In this document: positions 38,304 through 50,103 of the stretch, one piece after another
How positions within the stretch are numbered: the first letter of the stretch is position 1
Layout of the letters: each line of letters opens with the position of its first letter
DNA from: Adiantum capillus-veneris
Lineage: Eukaryota; Streptophyta; Polypodiopsida; Polypodiales; Pteridaceae
Reading direction: 5' to 3'
DNA length: 64,000 nucleotides
Assembly: GCA_014529385.2 (NCBI GenBank)
Contig: CM043966.1
Location: 90,754,587-90,818,586, forward strand
Position numbers and translations under genes: made by a program
Notes under the pieces: generated by a model
The model's database searches: none
Told to the model about the DNA's origin: nothing
The model's input: only the letters and a program-made list of their open reading frames with translations

Positions 38304-40470
38304 CATAAAAGTAAGACAGAAAATCTTAAGGGAGGAGTCCAAATGATCAGGAATCTAGAAGAGTAATTGCAACAGACAAAAGCAAAACCGGATTATGGCA
38401 CTTTATATGTGAACACAACACTCACATCAAGAAAAGGGTCATAATTAGCAGATTTTTTCGAAGCGATGGATATGAAAATTGGCTCCCTCAAAGCAGAGAC
38501 GCTGCTCCATGTAGAAACATCTCAGCCACCCACTTCTTTCATTGATCAACCTTTGTCACTTCCTCTTTAACGTTGATTGGATGGCCTGCAACTCTGGCAC
38601 ATGCATCCTCGTTCTTCCTTTGGGATGCTGCTACGTCTCTCAACTTCGTAATCCAAATTATCAGGAGTGTAGAAGAGTAATTGCTCTACCATCTAAGCCA
38701 AGCTCTGGATGACTTTGGATGTAGTCGCGGGATGCTTCATCTCTTGTATTTGGCGAGTAAACTCTCCAAGAGAATACAAAGCACTAAAGTCCTACTGTAG
38801 TCTCTAGATCCAAGCCATCTAAGCCAAGCTCTGGATGAATTTGGATGTAGTCACGGGATGCTTCATCTCTTGTATTTGGCGAGTAAACTCTCCAAGAGAT
38901 TACAAAGCACTAAAGTCCTACTATAGTCTCTAGATCCAAGCAATGAAGTTGTTTAGGAAGAGATTGAAGATCCTCTCCCTATGTGCATATAGATGCTCCT
39001 GTGTAAGCAAGTAATCTGAGTGTCGAGGTCAAGTGGTAAGTGCCTGTCCACCCAAGATGGAGGTGTTTTCTTTGGGAATGTCGGAATCCCATATGCCATG
39101 AGCATGGCTATATCTTATGTGAACTCCTTTGATGAGTCCATAGGTGCGTCCATAGCAAACCACAAGTCACCACCTCCTCTGGAGTGCTCAACCGCCGAAT
39201 GATGGCTCGAATCAATGGATCTCCCAAGGATTGTGAGCCGTAGATGATCGAGCCAATGTCAAAGATATTGTGTACTACAACAGTCACTAAGAGACCGAAC
39301 GGACCACTACAGATGGTGTCCTAGCAGGAGGTAACTTCATCCTATGTGAAGAACTCAAGCAAAAAGGTTGTTATCCACCCAAAAACACGATTGCGAGGTG
39401 ATAAAAACGCTTCTGCCCATAGATTTTCAGCATGCTTGTATGCTCTTGGCAGGTTTTGTAATGGTGTAGAGGGTGAAAGGAGGGTGGGGAATCAATGTCA
39501 GAGCCCCTAGTGGACTCAAAACAGAGAAAGTAGCAGTGGAAGTATGGCTGAAATCTGATGATCTAAAGAGGAACAGGATCAGCAAGGCGAGCTGGTGTGG
39601 AAGGCAAGATTTAGGGTTGAAAATTTAATGTTTCCTTCTTGTTGCAAAAACAATACAATTGTCCAAAAATGCTGCTCCCTAAGTCCATGTAGATGCTCTT
39701 GTGTAAGCAAGTGATCTGACATGTCAAGGTCAAGTGGTAAGTGTCTGCCCACCCAAGATGGTGGTGTTTTCTCTGGGAATGTCAGAATCCCATATTCCAC
39801 AAGCATGGCCATATCTCATGTGCACTCCTTTGATGAGTGCGTAGGTATGTCCATAGCAAATCACAAGTCACCACTTCCTCTAGAGTGCGCAACGGGCAAA
39901 TGATGGTGGGAATGAATGGATCTCCCAAGGACTCTATGTCCGTAGATAATCAACCCAATGTGAAACATATGGTGTACTGTAACAATCACTAAGAAAACAC
40001 ACGGACCACCACGAGATGGCGTCCTAGCAGGAGGTAACTTCATCCTTTGTGTAACAAACTCTGAAGGTAGGAATCCAAATGATCAGGAGTGTAAAAGAGT
40101 AACTGCACTACCATCCAAGCCAAGCTTTGGGTGAGTCCAAATGTAGTCATGGGATGCTTGATCTCCTACATCTCGTTAGTAAACTCTCCAAGAGATTCCA
40201 AGCCACAAACTTTTCTAGGAAGAGATCAAAGATCCTCTCCCTAAGTCCATGTAGATGATCCTATGTAAGCAAGTGATCTGACGTGTCGAGGTCAAGTGGT
40301 AAGTGTTTATCCACCCAAGATGGAGGTGTTTTCTGTAGGAATGTCAAAATCCCATATGCCATGAGCATGGCTATATCTTATGTGAACTCCTTTGATGAGT
40401 GCATAGGTGTGTCCATAGCAAACCACAAGTCACCACCTCCTCTGGAGTGCACAACTACCGAATGATAGCT
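37265..40470. repeat. Four-copy direct-repeat family, unit up to about 1.1 kb
   Basis: A unit beginning near 37,265 (GATTATGGCACTTTACATGTG) recurs near 38,392. Its right half recurs four times: 37,670, 39,003, 39,705 and 40,265 (CCCATATGCCATGAGCATGG and CAAACCACAAGTCACCACCT). The first two copies are nearly complete and the last two are shorter. Each copy has a 60-codon plus-strand frame of equal length, but three of the four start with GTG. The minus strand reads more like a decayed protein (GIPTFPEKTSPSWVDRHL and similar in every copy), with a stop at the same codon in all four, TAA in three and TGA in one. A 126-bp direct duplication (38,689 and 38,815) lies inside the second copy. I do not recognise the encoded sequence. 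Confidence 0.75.
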
Positions 40471-41381
40471 GGAATTTTGCAAATGCAGTTTTGGATTCTA
40501 AGGCAGAATGACCAACCAATGCGAGGCTCCTAAAACCATCTTTGATCATCCAAAACATATCACATGCGGTTGTACCTGACGTTGCAGCATATTCTAGTCA
40601 CCCATCAAAACGAGCACCTTCAGGCTTGGAAAACACAGTATCGCCAGCCCCATCATTAATTAACAGTCCCCCATGCATTGGACATGACCAATTAGCATAT
40701 AAGAATTTTTGTTGGTATCAACAGCATAGGTATAAGGTCATAACAAATCTAGTGACACTGAAAGCTGTACATGTCATCTAATCTCCTAGCTTTGCAGATT
40801 ATCTGGTCCTTTTTGAGAGTTAAAATTCAAAATTGAAAAAAAGTGTCATGAGAACCCCACTCCCTAAAACAGATATTTAAAAATACAGAGCATGCCATTC
40901 AGTGGTAGAGATGCATACTAATCAGTAGTGGTTGTGTGCATACAAAGCACCTCATAGGTAGACATATACACCCAAACAATTGTCAAGTTGCTTGTGACAA
41001 TTGGTTTATGTCTGAAGTTAGTGCAATAACCCATGATGCTCCTTGAGATACAACACCGTCTTTTCATCTGCAATTTGGAGAAATTCTTTGTACTCCAAGC
41101 AAAAACATTCCGGTGTTGCAATTGAAAAACACTTTTTGAGCTTTATGTAAATAGGTTGCCATGCCCTTACACATGCCTGTTTGAGCTTTATGTAAATAGG
41201 TTGCCATGCCCTTTCACATGCGGTGACATTGGTCTATTCGCTATCCTCAGGAACAAAAAATTAGCTATACAAACCCACGTGTAGTAGATGCGGGTTGGTG
41301 CTCACTAAAATCCCCTTATTCCTAGCTGTTAATTTGCTCACGATTGTTGGGTTGTTAGTGTGTACATGGCTCTATTGCCAC
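40471..41381. other. Spacer, partly a probable gypsy LTR
   Basis: The part adjoining 41,382 is probably the 3' LTR of the Ty3/gypsy remnant (minus strand, starting TGTGGCAATAGAGCC). I could not fix its far end. A 45-bp tandem duplication (TTTGAGCTTTATGTAAATAG) begins at 41,135 and 41,180. Confidence 0.45.
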
Positions 41382-42560
41382 ACTTCCCCCCTTAGTTGTT
41401 GGACCGTACCAGGACTTCATCCGTATAATGTGAGCAGTGGTGGTTGACTTTGGTAGACAAACTTGGTAATTTGTATGTGTTTGTCTGAAGGTGCCGCAAG
41501 TCTTGATAAGGGCCATCCATCAATGGAGTAAGGATTCACTAAAACCTTGCCGATGGAGAGGGTAGTACATAGAAACAAGGTCACCTTCCTCATAATCAAA
41601 TGATTGGCGTCCTAAGTTGTAATTGCGCTTTTGCCGTTTCTGAGCTACCTGTAGGTTGTGTAGCAGAGACAACCTACATAGAAACAAGGTCACCTTCCTC
41701 ATACTCAAATGATTGGCGGCCTAAGTCGTAATTGCACTTTTGCCGTTTCTAAGCTACCTGTAGGTTGTGTAATAACGGTTGCACCTTTTGGAGATGGAGC
41801 ATCCAATCCACTGCATCAGTTTTGGTGGAATTCAAACTGAGCGTATTCAAGTATGGTGTCTGGCAAGGGTCGCACCCATATAATGCTTGGAAAGGGCTAA
41901 CTGGAGTAGAGGCTTGAACTGATGTATTGTAAGCATACAAAGCATAAGGGAGGATTTCATCCCACTGTTGATGAAGTGTATCTATGTATGAAGAAATGAT
42001 TTGTTTTAAAGTTTTATTCATCCATTCAGTCAAACCATTTGTTTGAGGGTGATAAGGGGATGTAAGCAATTGTGCAACACCCAAGGCTATGGTCAATATT
42101 TTGAGTACTTCACTCCTGAACTGGAGTTCCTTGATCTGACACTAGTTGCTTTGGGCAACCATGCTGGAAGACTAGTTTTTGCAAGAGAGTTGTAGCAACA
42201 GTGTTGGCTGTTGTGTCCAGGAGAGCAACAACTTCACACCACCTAGTAAGATACTCTGTCAACACCAAAAAGTATCTATTGCCAGAGACAGATGTTAAAA
42301 ATAGGCCCATTAGATCCAGCCCACTAACACGAAGAATTCATGAACTTTGATGGCCACGAGGTGGCCTACATTTTGCTGTGGACTTTTGACAGTTTGGCAT
42401 AGTTGGCATTCTTGGAGAAATGCTGAAAGATGTTGGTGCATCTTACGCCAGTAGAATTGTTGCCTCAGTTTGTGCAACACTTACGAAAGCCTAGGTGACT
42501 TGAGAGTGGGTGGCAATGATAATATTGCATGTAAGGTTGAAGTAGAGCAGAAGGGACATA
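41382..42560 (-). pseudogene. Ty3/gypsy integrase remnant with 3' polypurine tract
   Basis: On the minus strand, from about 42,545 downward, runs the zinc-binding part (YHCHPLSSHLGFRK, then FYWRKMHQHLSAFLQECQLC). Next comes the integrase core with YFLVLTEYLTRWCEVV and LVSDQGT (42,310-42,110), then SPYHPQTNGLTEWMNKTL (about 42,060), and a tail with RQSFDYEEGDLVSM. The conserved HHCC, the second Asp and the Glu can all be found, though several frames are needed. A polypurine tract (AAGGGGGGAAG on the minus strand) at about 41,383-41,395 precedes TGTGGCAATAGAG, the likely LTR start. Reverse transcriptase, protease and gag are absent. A 109-bp tandem duplication (41,567 and 41,676) lies in the integrase tail. 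Confidence 0.8.
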
Positions 42561-43029
42561 TATCCGTGGGACTGTTTCCCTGTGACAAGAAATAGATTAC
42601 ATGGTTAATGATGGCAAAATGCCCGTGTTGTGGGGTGAGGTTGGGGGATTGTAACTAATGTGTGAGCGCCTGGAGTTGAGGATCTTGCTACTGAAATTGA
42701 ACCATTTGTTCTAACGGAATGGGCAAGTGAGCTAGAGGTGGGACAAATTTAGGAGGCGAGACAGAGCTGAGGATCTTGCTACTAAAATTGAGCCATCTGT
42801 TCTAACCGAATGGGCAAGTGAGCTGGAGGTGGGACAAATTTCGGAGGCAACTATGCCCAGACAGAGGGTGCTTGCATGATAGAGTATGCTAAGATGAGGG
42901 AGTGTCAAAATCAATGCAGGAAAATGAGGCCAGCAAAGGCAAAGCATTCTCATGGGCACAATCTGAGAACGCTTTAGAAAATTGGCTACATGATTTTGAT
43001 ATAGACGTGATGTTTTCAGCCAAAAGAAT
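42561..43029. other. Spacer with a 91-bp tandem duplication
   Basis: GAGGATCTTGCTACT occurs at 42,678 and 42,769 within a 91-bp duplicated unit. Minus-strand open frames here could be more gypsy sequence, but I cannot place them. Confidence 0.5.
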
Positions 43030-44215
43030 GTGCTCAGTGACTCACCTTTGGTACCTTGGCTCGACAACGTGCAGCTATTTATTCTCACGGTAATGTCAAA
43101 GCCGAATACAACTGTCTCGCTTGCATTTTGGAATAGAAGCTCATTCAAGGGGCAAGGGAGCTTATCCCAAGTTGCAAGGGTAGCATATGGACATGGGGAC
43201 ATCATCCCTATCAATCTATCACAGATTTTGGATACATGTGCAGATATCATGCAAGATGTGCCCTCCCCTCCTTCGTCGCTGCCAACATCGACACTTGATC
43301 CTCCAATGCATGATGAAGAGGTCAGAATAGAGAGTTTTTTATGTTCTAATGCTGCTACACTTTCTCACTTGGTGAGGCAGAATAGTGTCGCAGGCACAAA
43401 AACCAAACATTGCAGCCCTATCATGTATTCAAAGCTTGGTGAAACTTTGAGACACATCGTGACTCCCCACCTCAAAGACATGATGTGGAATGTGGCACTC
43501 TTATGCCATTATAGAGTCTAATGAAGCATTATTCTCAGTCAAAAATCAAGCGGTAGAGTCAGCTTTGACTCTTACCCCCATGCTCCTCAGCTCCAAGCAG
43601 AAGACGACAAGAGGTAGATTTCATTTGTGGCACTGGCCAAAGCTCAGTATGAGAAATGGGTTGTGAAGCATCAGTTGGATCTACATATGTTTGGGCCAAT
43701 TACAAAGAAGGCAAGAGGAAAGCAAATTGCTATTTTTTTAAGACTATGATGGTACTCTTTCACCAATTGTAGAGGACCCTGATTGTGCTTATATGCTGAG
43801 CAGATGCGTGCGACGATCAAGGAAGTTGCTGCAAACTTTCCCACTGCAATCATCACTAATAGATGTAGAGATAAGGTGTATGAGTTTGTGCATTTGGTAG
43901 AGTTATATTATGCAGGAAGCCATGGAATGGATATAATGGGTCCTGTTGAGGGCTGTAATGGCTATAAAGCCCATGGCTTGCAGACAAAAGACTCAAAGGG
44001 GAATGATGTTGTTCTTTTCCAGACAGCTAGTGAACATTTGTCTTTGATGGATGAGGTTTTCTTACTTCTAAAAGAGATGAGTAAGAAGTATCGTGGAGCA
44101 TGAGTAGATCACCATAAATAATGTGCCACATTGTACTTCAGATGTGTGAACCAAGAGGATTGGCTTTCACTTGCTGAAGAGGTACAAGCAATCTTAACAG
44201 AATACTCAGGTTTTT
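43030..44215 (+). pseudogene. Trehalose-6-phosphate phosphatase pseudogene
   Basis: From 43,620 the plus strand reads YEKWVVKHQLDLHMFGPITK and RGKQIAIF. After a one-base shift it reads the catalytic DYDGTLSPIVEDPD motif (43,743), then after another shift EQMRATIKEVAANFPTAI, DKVYEFVHLVELYYAGSHGM and DIMGPVEG, then VVLFQTASEHLSLMDEV and FRCVNQEDWLSLAEEV, ending near TEYSG (44,210). This order is that of plant trehalose-6-phosphate phosphatases, haloacid-dehalogenase enzymes that make trehalose from trehalose-6-phosphate. Two in-frame stops (44,104 and 44,122) fall where the family has Arg and an aromatic residue. The upstream frame 43,030-43,521 may be the N-terminal region, but I am less sure. 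The last quarter of the enzyme is missing. Absence of introns over the whole span suggests a retrocopy. Confidence 0.82.
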
Positions 44216-45842
44216 GTGCCTTTTGGATTGGTTATCTGCAGGGCTTTGAGAGCCAGGTTGAGGGGATTGAGGAGTGCTCTCTCACCCCCGTTTGCATTGC
44301 TCATTGTTGCCCGTAGTGGGCTATGGATTTGATCCTCTAGTCGGAGGTTGTCTAGGATTTTCTTGATCATACTTGGCTGCCCAGCACGGGTGATCATTGC
44401 AGGGTTACGCCATCAAGTTTTGAGCAGTCTATGCACCAGTAGGGTGTGCTACCTTTGCCCGCAATAGGCTTATGTATGTGAAGCCACCTGACCTCCGTAG
44501 AGCCAGAGCAGCGTGTTGTGCCATGAAGAAGTTTTGCAAGTCTTTTTTGCCATTCTGTCATTTGGGCAAGTACAAAGTTTGCGTAATTTGCCAGCTTGCC
44601 TCTCTGCCTGGATGCAATTTCTTAATGCCTAGCATTGATGTATGTACTTCCTTTGCTACTACTAGTCTTGCCCTCTTCAAAATAGGAAGCATTGAAGCCC
44701 TCTTCCCTAGCTTTTATATGAGCCTCTTATACACACACACACACACACACACACATCAAGCCTCTATCAGCTAGCCTCCCCATTAGTCACCATGGTTTCT
44801 AGCTCCCTCCTTTCCTCCCTCTTGTCTTACCTCCATCCCCATCCCCACACTCGCCCTTTGTCAAGGTCACGTGTCTTGTCCAACACAACCATCTCCTTCT
44901 CTTGCATTGGAGGCACATCTTGCAGTGCAGCTTAACAAACTAACTCATGGAAATAACTCTTCATCACATGATCTGATGAGCTTGTTAACTCTTCATCACA
45001 TGATCTGGTGAGCTTGGACTGGATGTGCAAGGCCTTGGAGGCAGTGATCTTCACCCACAAGTCTGTTTGACAGGTTATCTTTCCTACACACACATCAAAC
45101 CCCATCATTCCATTGCCACTGTATTGCACCAACAAGGGACACAACACATGGAAGACATTGTCAAAATCCTGGATGCTTGCTGCCTTATCAAAGAATCCTT
45201 GTCAGAGACAAAGGCTTAAGTGAATGCATCACATCATGCCCTCAAACGCATCCAATGCCTGAAGTTGGGGAGGCAAGGGGATATAAAGCAAGCTCTTTGC
45301 TTCGCAACACAAATCACTCAAAAATTGAGTCCTCAACAAGTAGAGCAAAGACCCGAACAAACAAACACGAGATCACCACAATCCACAAAGAGGCTACAAG
45401 CATGCAGCTCCACGCTAAGAAGGATTGGGGGATACCAACGCTATGTATGAAGAGAAAATGACCACGCTCTTCTTTCTAAGGCTTGTTTCAATGGCATTCA
45501 CCTCTTTAGGAAACCAGCGCAGGTCGACCTTGACCCTACAATTGTCTGGACAACCAATCTGGGGACCTTCCTTCCTTGCACTCCAAGCTCGGGTACATAC
45601 ACAGCTTTCAAGCATGGTGCAAAGGAATAAAACACAGAAATGTAACATGACTCTCTTACCAGAGCTTCACAAGCACTCCAAGCTCGGGTAAATACACAGC
45701 TTTCAAGAATGGCGCAAAGGAATAAAACGCACAAATGTAACATGACTCTCTTACCAGAGCTTCACAAGCTAGAGCTTCCCATGTTCGGTTGCCATGATTA
45801 GCATGCATGTGAGTGTATGTGTGTGTGTGTGTGTGTGTGAGT

Positions 45843-45878
<36 letters not shown>

Positions 45879-45954
45879 ATTATACCTGCCTTTCCTTAAG
45901 AGCAGAACAGATTGCACGCATGTGATTGTGTGTGTGTGTGTGTGAGAGAGAGAG

Positions 45955-45996
<42 letters not shown>

Positions 45997-46989
45997 GTAC
46001 CTGCCTTTCCTTACGATCAGAACAAATTGTGAGAAGAGCAGTTTGAATAAAGCAAAAGAAACTGACATCAGGTGCAGAGAAAGAGTGAGAAAGTGGGAAA
46101 GAGAAAAGTCACTACTTTAGAGGGAGAAAGTGGGAAAGAGAAAAGTTACGATCTAAAGTCGCGATCTCATTTGTGTCTTTTTGCTAATGTGGCATAGCTC
46201 TCCTTTGAGCGTTCAAAAAATTTTCTTTGGGCTACCTGCCCTAAAAATTTCATAACAGATTTGAAGAAGCTGACTGTCATCTCTTATGCCAGCCAACAAG
46301 GCACTCATTTGTTGCAAAATTGCCAAGCACGCACCATTAGACTACAGCTTGTAGCATCATTACAATCATTCCATGTGAATATTTTCCCAGCTGTAGTGTA
46401 AGACTCCTCACCGCCTATCATGTCAAAGAGCCTCCATTATTATGGTCTTTCAATTTTTATATGTTGATGCCCTTCATTCAATTCAAGTGTGTCACAGTGT
46501 TTAGACTACTGTTTTGATTTATGCTTCTCAAGCTTGAGCTCAAGAGAGCATCTAACTCTGTCCTCTGTTACACATCCACATAACTCCCACAACTAGCATG
46601 ATCTAGTACATCACATACATCAAAATAAATTTCTTAGAGATATAACTCACGCCTTTCAGAGGCCACCAGCAAACCACCTTGCTTCTTTGACTGCCTTTGC
46701 AAAGCATTCACATCGTAAATCCACATATGCACTCGTGACTCTAGACTAGTCACTTCTCCTTATAAGAATAAGCCCTGTACATACCCAGATTGGGTATGGC
46801 TTGCCATAATTCTTACATTTTCAGCAAGATAAGAAATCTTGCCAATGCATGTGAAGGATACATATCATATGCAAAACCTTCCACACCCACCCGACAACCT
46901 CTGAATACTTTGTATAGTGGCCAATCATTCACTCTGGAAAGCCAGGTATGTCCAAAGGTTAACCTTTCTTTTCCCAGTGCCGGTCTTAA
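44216..46989. other. Spacer with CA/GT/GA tracts and two tandem duplications
   Basis: No gene recognised. It contains a CA tract (about 44,731-44,754), a 95-bp duplication (45,579 and 45,674; CACTCCAAGCTCGGG) that produces look-alike Cys-rich minus-strand frames, and a 115-bp duplication (CCTGCCTTTCCTTA at 45,885 and 46,000). Each half of that duplication follows a GT/GA compound tract (45,815-45,880 and 45,929-45,993). Confidence 0.5.
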
Positions 46990-47275
46990 GGCACATCCAA
47001 ATAAAAACAAACTCCAAATCTTTCTTTAACCAATGTCCACCTCCTACGCAAATATAATGGCCGTATAAACATAGAACCCAACCTATCTTCCATCCAGAAT
47101 AAGAGCTTGGTTAAATGCCTGGCTTCCAAAATATGTGTCACCACTCTTTGAGCAAGCATCCACAACAGTTCTCCACACCACCATATCTGGTTCCACTGGT
47201 AAATTCTCTATCAATTTCATGACTAGATCCAATTGACTAGCATGACCAAAGAGATTAACCATACAATTGAGGTGC
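46990..47275 (-). pseudogene. PPR E-motif fragment
   Basis: The minus strand from 47,275 reads YVEHLNCMVNLFGHASQLDL, then LIENLPVEPDMVVWRTVVDA and CSKSGD. This fits the start of the E region of PLS-type PPR proteins (usual form: HYxCMVDLLGRAG...MPVEPDxVVWRxLLxAC). A TAG interrupts it after about 68 codons. No motifs of the repeat array are visible just upstream, where a foldback begins at 47,321, so this is an isolated fragment. Confidence 0.6.
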
Positions 47276-47320
47276 TCAACATACTATCCATCCCTCCCTC
47301 TTTCACTCTAGAATGTTCCA

Positions 47321-47426
47321 TCTCTCTCTCTCTCCCACATTTCCTCTATCTCTCCCAAGCGCATCATGTGTGATGAGCTTGGGAGAGATAGAGGAAATGT
47401 GTGTGTGTGTGTGTGTGTGTGGGGGG

Positions 47427-47459
<33 letters not shown>
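47321..47459. repeat. Foldback 1, CT arm / GA arm
   Basis: A perfect 24-bp inverted repeat (ACATTTCCTCTATCTCTCCC..., 47,337-47,360 and 47,377-47,400) with a 16-base loop is bounded on the left by CT repeats and on the right by GT, a run of G and GA repeats. Confidence 0.85.
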
Positions 47460-47464
<5 letters not shown>

Positions 47465-47632
47465 TAAAGGGTTTGAATATGACTTCTCCATTTGCCAGTA
47501 GATTTCACAAAGGTACATACATGAGGCTATTAGGCATTACATACACGAGGCTAATGATTCTAAAAAACCCAAAATTATTGAATTTACATTGCTCTTTAAT
47601 CATGATTTGTTCTATATCTCCCACTTTCCCTC

Positions 47633-47696
47633 TATCTCCCTCAAGCCAAACTAGTCTGATGAGCACTAGCGCTCACCATACTAGATGGGCTTGATG

Positions 47697-47741
<45 letters not shown>
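47633..47741. repeat. Foldback 2, imperfect, with GA tract
   Basis: An imperfect inverted repeat (TCTCCCTCAAGCCAAACTAG against its partner at 47,671-47,700) has CTAG near its centre and runs into (GA)n at 47,698-47,741. Inner-arm sequence is related to foldbacks 1, 3 and 4. Confidence 0.7.
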
Positions 47742-47743
<2 letters not shown>

Positions 47744-47923
47744 TGTTGATTAAGGTTGAAAAGGGAGGGACTTACCAGTTAGCAAGTCTTATCTTACCAA
47801 TTCTTACAACTCTCAAAATACCTTGATGCTCTTCTATTTATAGGCAATCCCCAATGAATATCTTGATGATCTTCTATTCACCTTCATCTCCTCTTGGCCG
47901 CATCTCTTTTTCAACCATAATAT

Positions 47924-47925
<2 letters not shown>

Positions 47926-47975
<50 letters not shown>

Positions 47976-48156
47976 CCCAATTTTCCTCTATCTCCTCAAG
48001 ACCATATAGTCTAGTGAGTGCTCTGATACCAAGAAACGCACACAAAGAATTTGCAGGCACTACTTCCGCCTGCAAATTCTTTGTGTGTGTTTCTTGGTAT
48101 AATCAAAGTGCTCACTAGACTCGATGGTCTTGAGAAGATAGAGGGAAATTGTGTGT

Positions 48157-48206
<50 letters not shown>

Positions 48207-48227
48207 GAGAGAGAGAGAGAGAGAGAT
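47926..48227. repeat. Foldback 3, 300 bp, with 35-G run
   Basis: The left arm runs from (CT)n (47,926-47,972) through CCTCTATCTCCTCAAGACCA and CTAGTGAGTGCTCTGATACC to TTTGCAGGC. The right arm mirrors it from GCCTGCAAATTC (48,068) to (GT)n, 35 G residues (48,171-48,205) and (GA)n. The innermost 29-bp arms differ at one base. GCTCTGATACCA in the left arm is the complement of a Copia primer site. Confidence 0.88.
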
Positions 48228-48256
48228 TGAACATATGGAACAAATATAAGATCCTT

Positions 48257-48440
48257 TGAAGTGCACGAGCGAGAGCGTGTGTGAGTGTGTGTAGCAATGG
48301 AGAAGAGAGGAGACCTTGTGTTCGCAGGGGCTAAAACTCACTCTCAACATGTGATCCCCCTTATTCTATTATGTAGATAATGAATAAGTATAGTGGGCGA
48401 GCACCTGGCCTAACCGTCTACATGGGGCTTTACCCCAACA
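48257..48440 (-). repeat. Decayed Copia 3' LTR
   Basis: 184 bp with TG...CA ends, similar to 55,427-55,617 throughout (both contain ATTCTATTATGTA and GCAATGGAGAA). The flanking purine tract at 48,441-48,450 identifies it as the 3' LTR. Confidence 0.82.
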
Positions 48441-48523
48441 ACCTCCCACATAAAGGCTAATCTGGCCGTGAGAGAGAAAAGAAAACCATACAAAATCTGT
48501 ACAAGGCCATCACAAGTATGACT

Positions 48524-50103
48524 TCAGCCAATGTCCTTTGGCTCACTAAACCTGTGTGCATCCAGCTCTAATTGTAAAGGAGGTATAGAGCGATCAACAC
48601 CATACTCCTCACCAAAGCTGCACACATCCTGCAGGTATCTCACCATACATTGCAAGGTGCCCCTATGCTCAAGGCCAACATCAGTCACTGCGCGATTGAC
48701 TGCTCCCACTACAAATGCACCTACTACAAATGCAATCTTGGGTCTCGAGATGAGTATCTTGTACATGAGACTCCCAAATGCTAATGCAATCCTAGCAATA
48801 TCTACCAATCTCACAATCTCAGTCAAATCTGGCTCAGAACTCCACTCATGGAAATCACCCGAACTCCGATCCCTTGAACTCATCCTCGTGTTATTACATG
48901 TCACATGCGCACCAAGAGCATCTGTCTGTCTTGAACTCTATGTGACAAGAGAAATGCCTAGCTCTAGCTCACACACATCAGCCTCTGGCTTAAGCATATC
49001 CATGAATGACTGAATCATGACTGAATCCTCAACATTCAAGCCATCCATATCTATCATCGTATCCACAAATGACATGCCTGCTACACAACTATCTGCACAA
49101 CTGGCTGAACATGCTCACAAACTAGAGCATCATGCAATCTATCCGCAAAGGAGACATGCCTCGTCTCTCTGCATGACTGCGTACTCACGAAGGTTGTGTC
49201 GTCTTGTACATGACGTACTCGCATCACATGAATCATGCCAACACTAGCACCTCTTGCTATGACTAGTTGTCCACAATGCAATCTAAATCTATGCTCATTT
49301 AGCACTACCTGGCATCCACTATCTCGTAACTGACTCACAAAGATCAATCTCTACATCAAACCTGGCACATGCCGTACATCTTGCAACATGTATGATGCAC
49401 CACTTGGCAACAATAATCCGACATCTCTTGCACCAACTATGTCATGCAATAAACTATCAACTAGACACACACGTCCAAGCATACCACTACCATATGAGCT
49501 AAACCACTCATGACTCGGTGTGACATGAAATCTAGCACTCACATCTAGTATCCAATGTGAAGGTAATTGATGGTGTAGCCACATACGCTATATCTTCTCC
49601 CACATCATCCAAAGTGATAGTATCCCTCTTGTGTTGTCTCCTGCGCTGTCTCATCCGCCAGAAAAATGCCTACATACATGCCTTGTATGACCACAATGCC
49701 AACACACAACATCTCTATGTCTGCAAGATCGTCCTTTGACTGTAGGCATCTCTCTAGACTCATTTGTGCCAAAAGCATTGCACAATCTTTGCCATAACTC
49801 TCTAGCTGTACATGCATCCAAACCAATGCGATAGACGGACTCACCAAGGTGTAACATGATCGTCAAACGTGCAAGCTCATCCAAGTCCTCCCACTCATCG
49901 TCAATCATGGACTCTGGCCTAGCATCCATGCCTTGTAGTAGCAACACTTGGCACAACTGAGCCAATGCCTCATACATACTTGCTTTCCAATGCTCAAAGT
50001 TTGAACCATCAAACTTCGTATGGAAAAGCATAAACCCTGACAATGATGTACATGCCAAATCCATGGTGATAATCTGTGACAAGACCAAGCACAAATCGAT
50101 CAA
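48524..50103 (-). pseudogene. Copia gag-pol remnant with integrase and RT deleted
   Basis: In element order: gag at 50,103-49,651 (FDGSNFEHWKASMYEAL, then WEDLDELARLTIMLHLGESV and a damaged zinc knuckle CWHCGHTRHVC); protease at 49,584-49,351 (WILDVSARFHVTPSHEWFSS, where the catalytic DSGA is now DVSA; then YMLQDVRHVPGL); pre-integrase region at 49,347-49,081 (FVSQLRDSGCQVVLNEHRFR). Then RT/RNase H sequence at 48,904-48,524 (FGSLMYKILISRPKIAF, TLQCMVRYLQDV). Between 49,081 and 48,904 about 2 kb of coding sequence is missing: the integrase core and the main RT motifs. Several stops separate the parts. It cannot move by itself. Confidence 0.8.

Noticed and set aside
37686-40465. Four plus-strand genes of exactly 60 codons
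   Set aside because: They lie in copies of one repeat, three of four start with GTG, and the opposite strand reads more like protein.
44206-44397. Minus-strand frame with a Copia-like look (MIKKILDNLRLEDQI)
   Set aside because: The words do not align with a known Copia block and no other element parts lie nearby.
45415-45743. Two Cys-rich secreted peptides on the minus strand
   Set aside because: The two look-alike frames are created by the 95-bp tandem duplication, and no signal for expression is visible.
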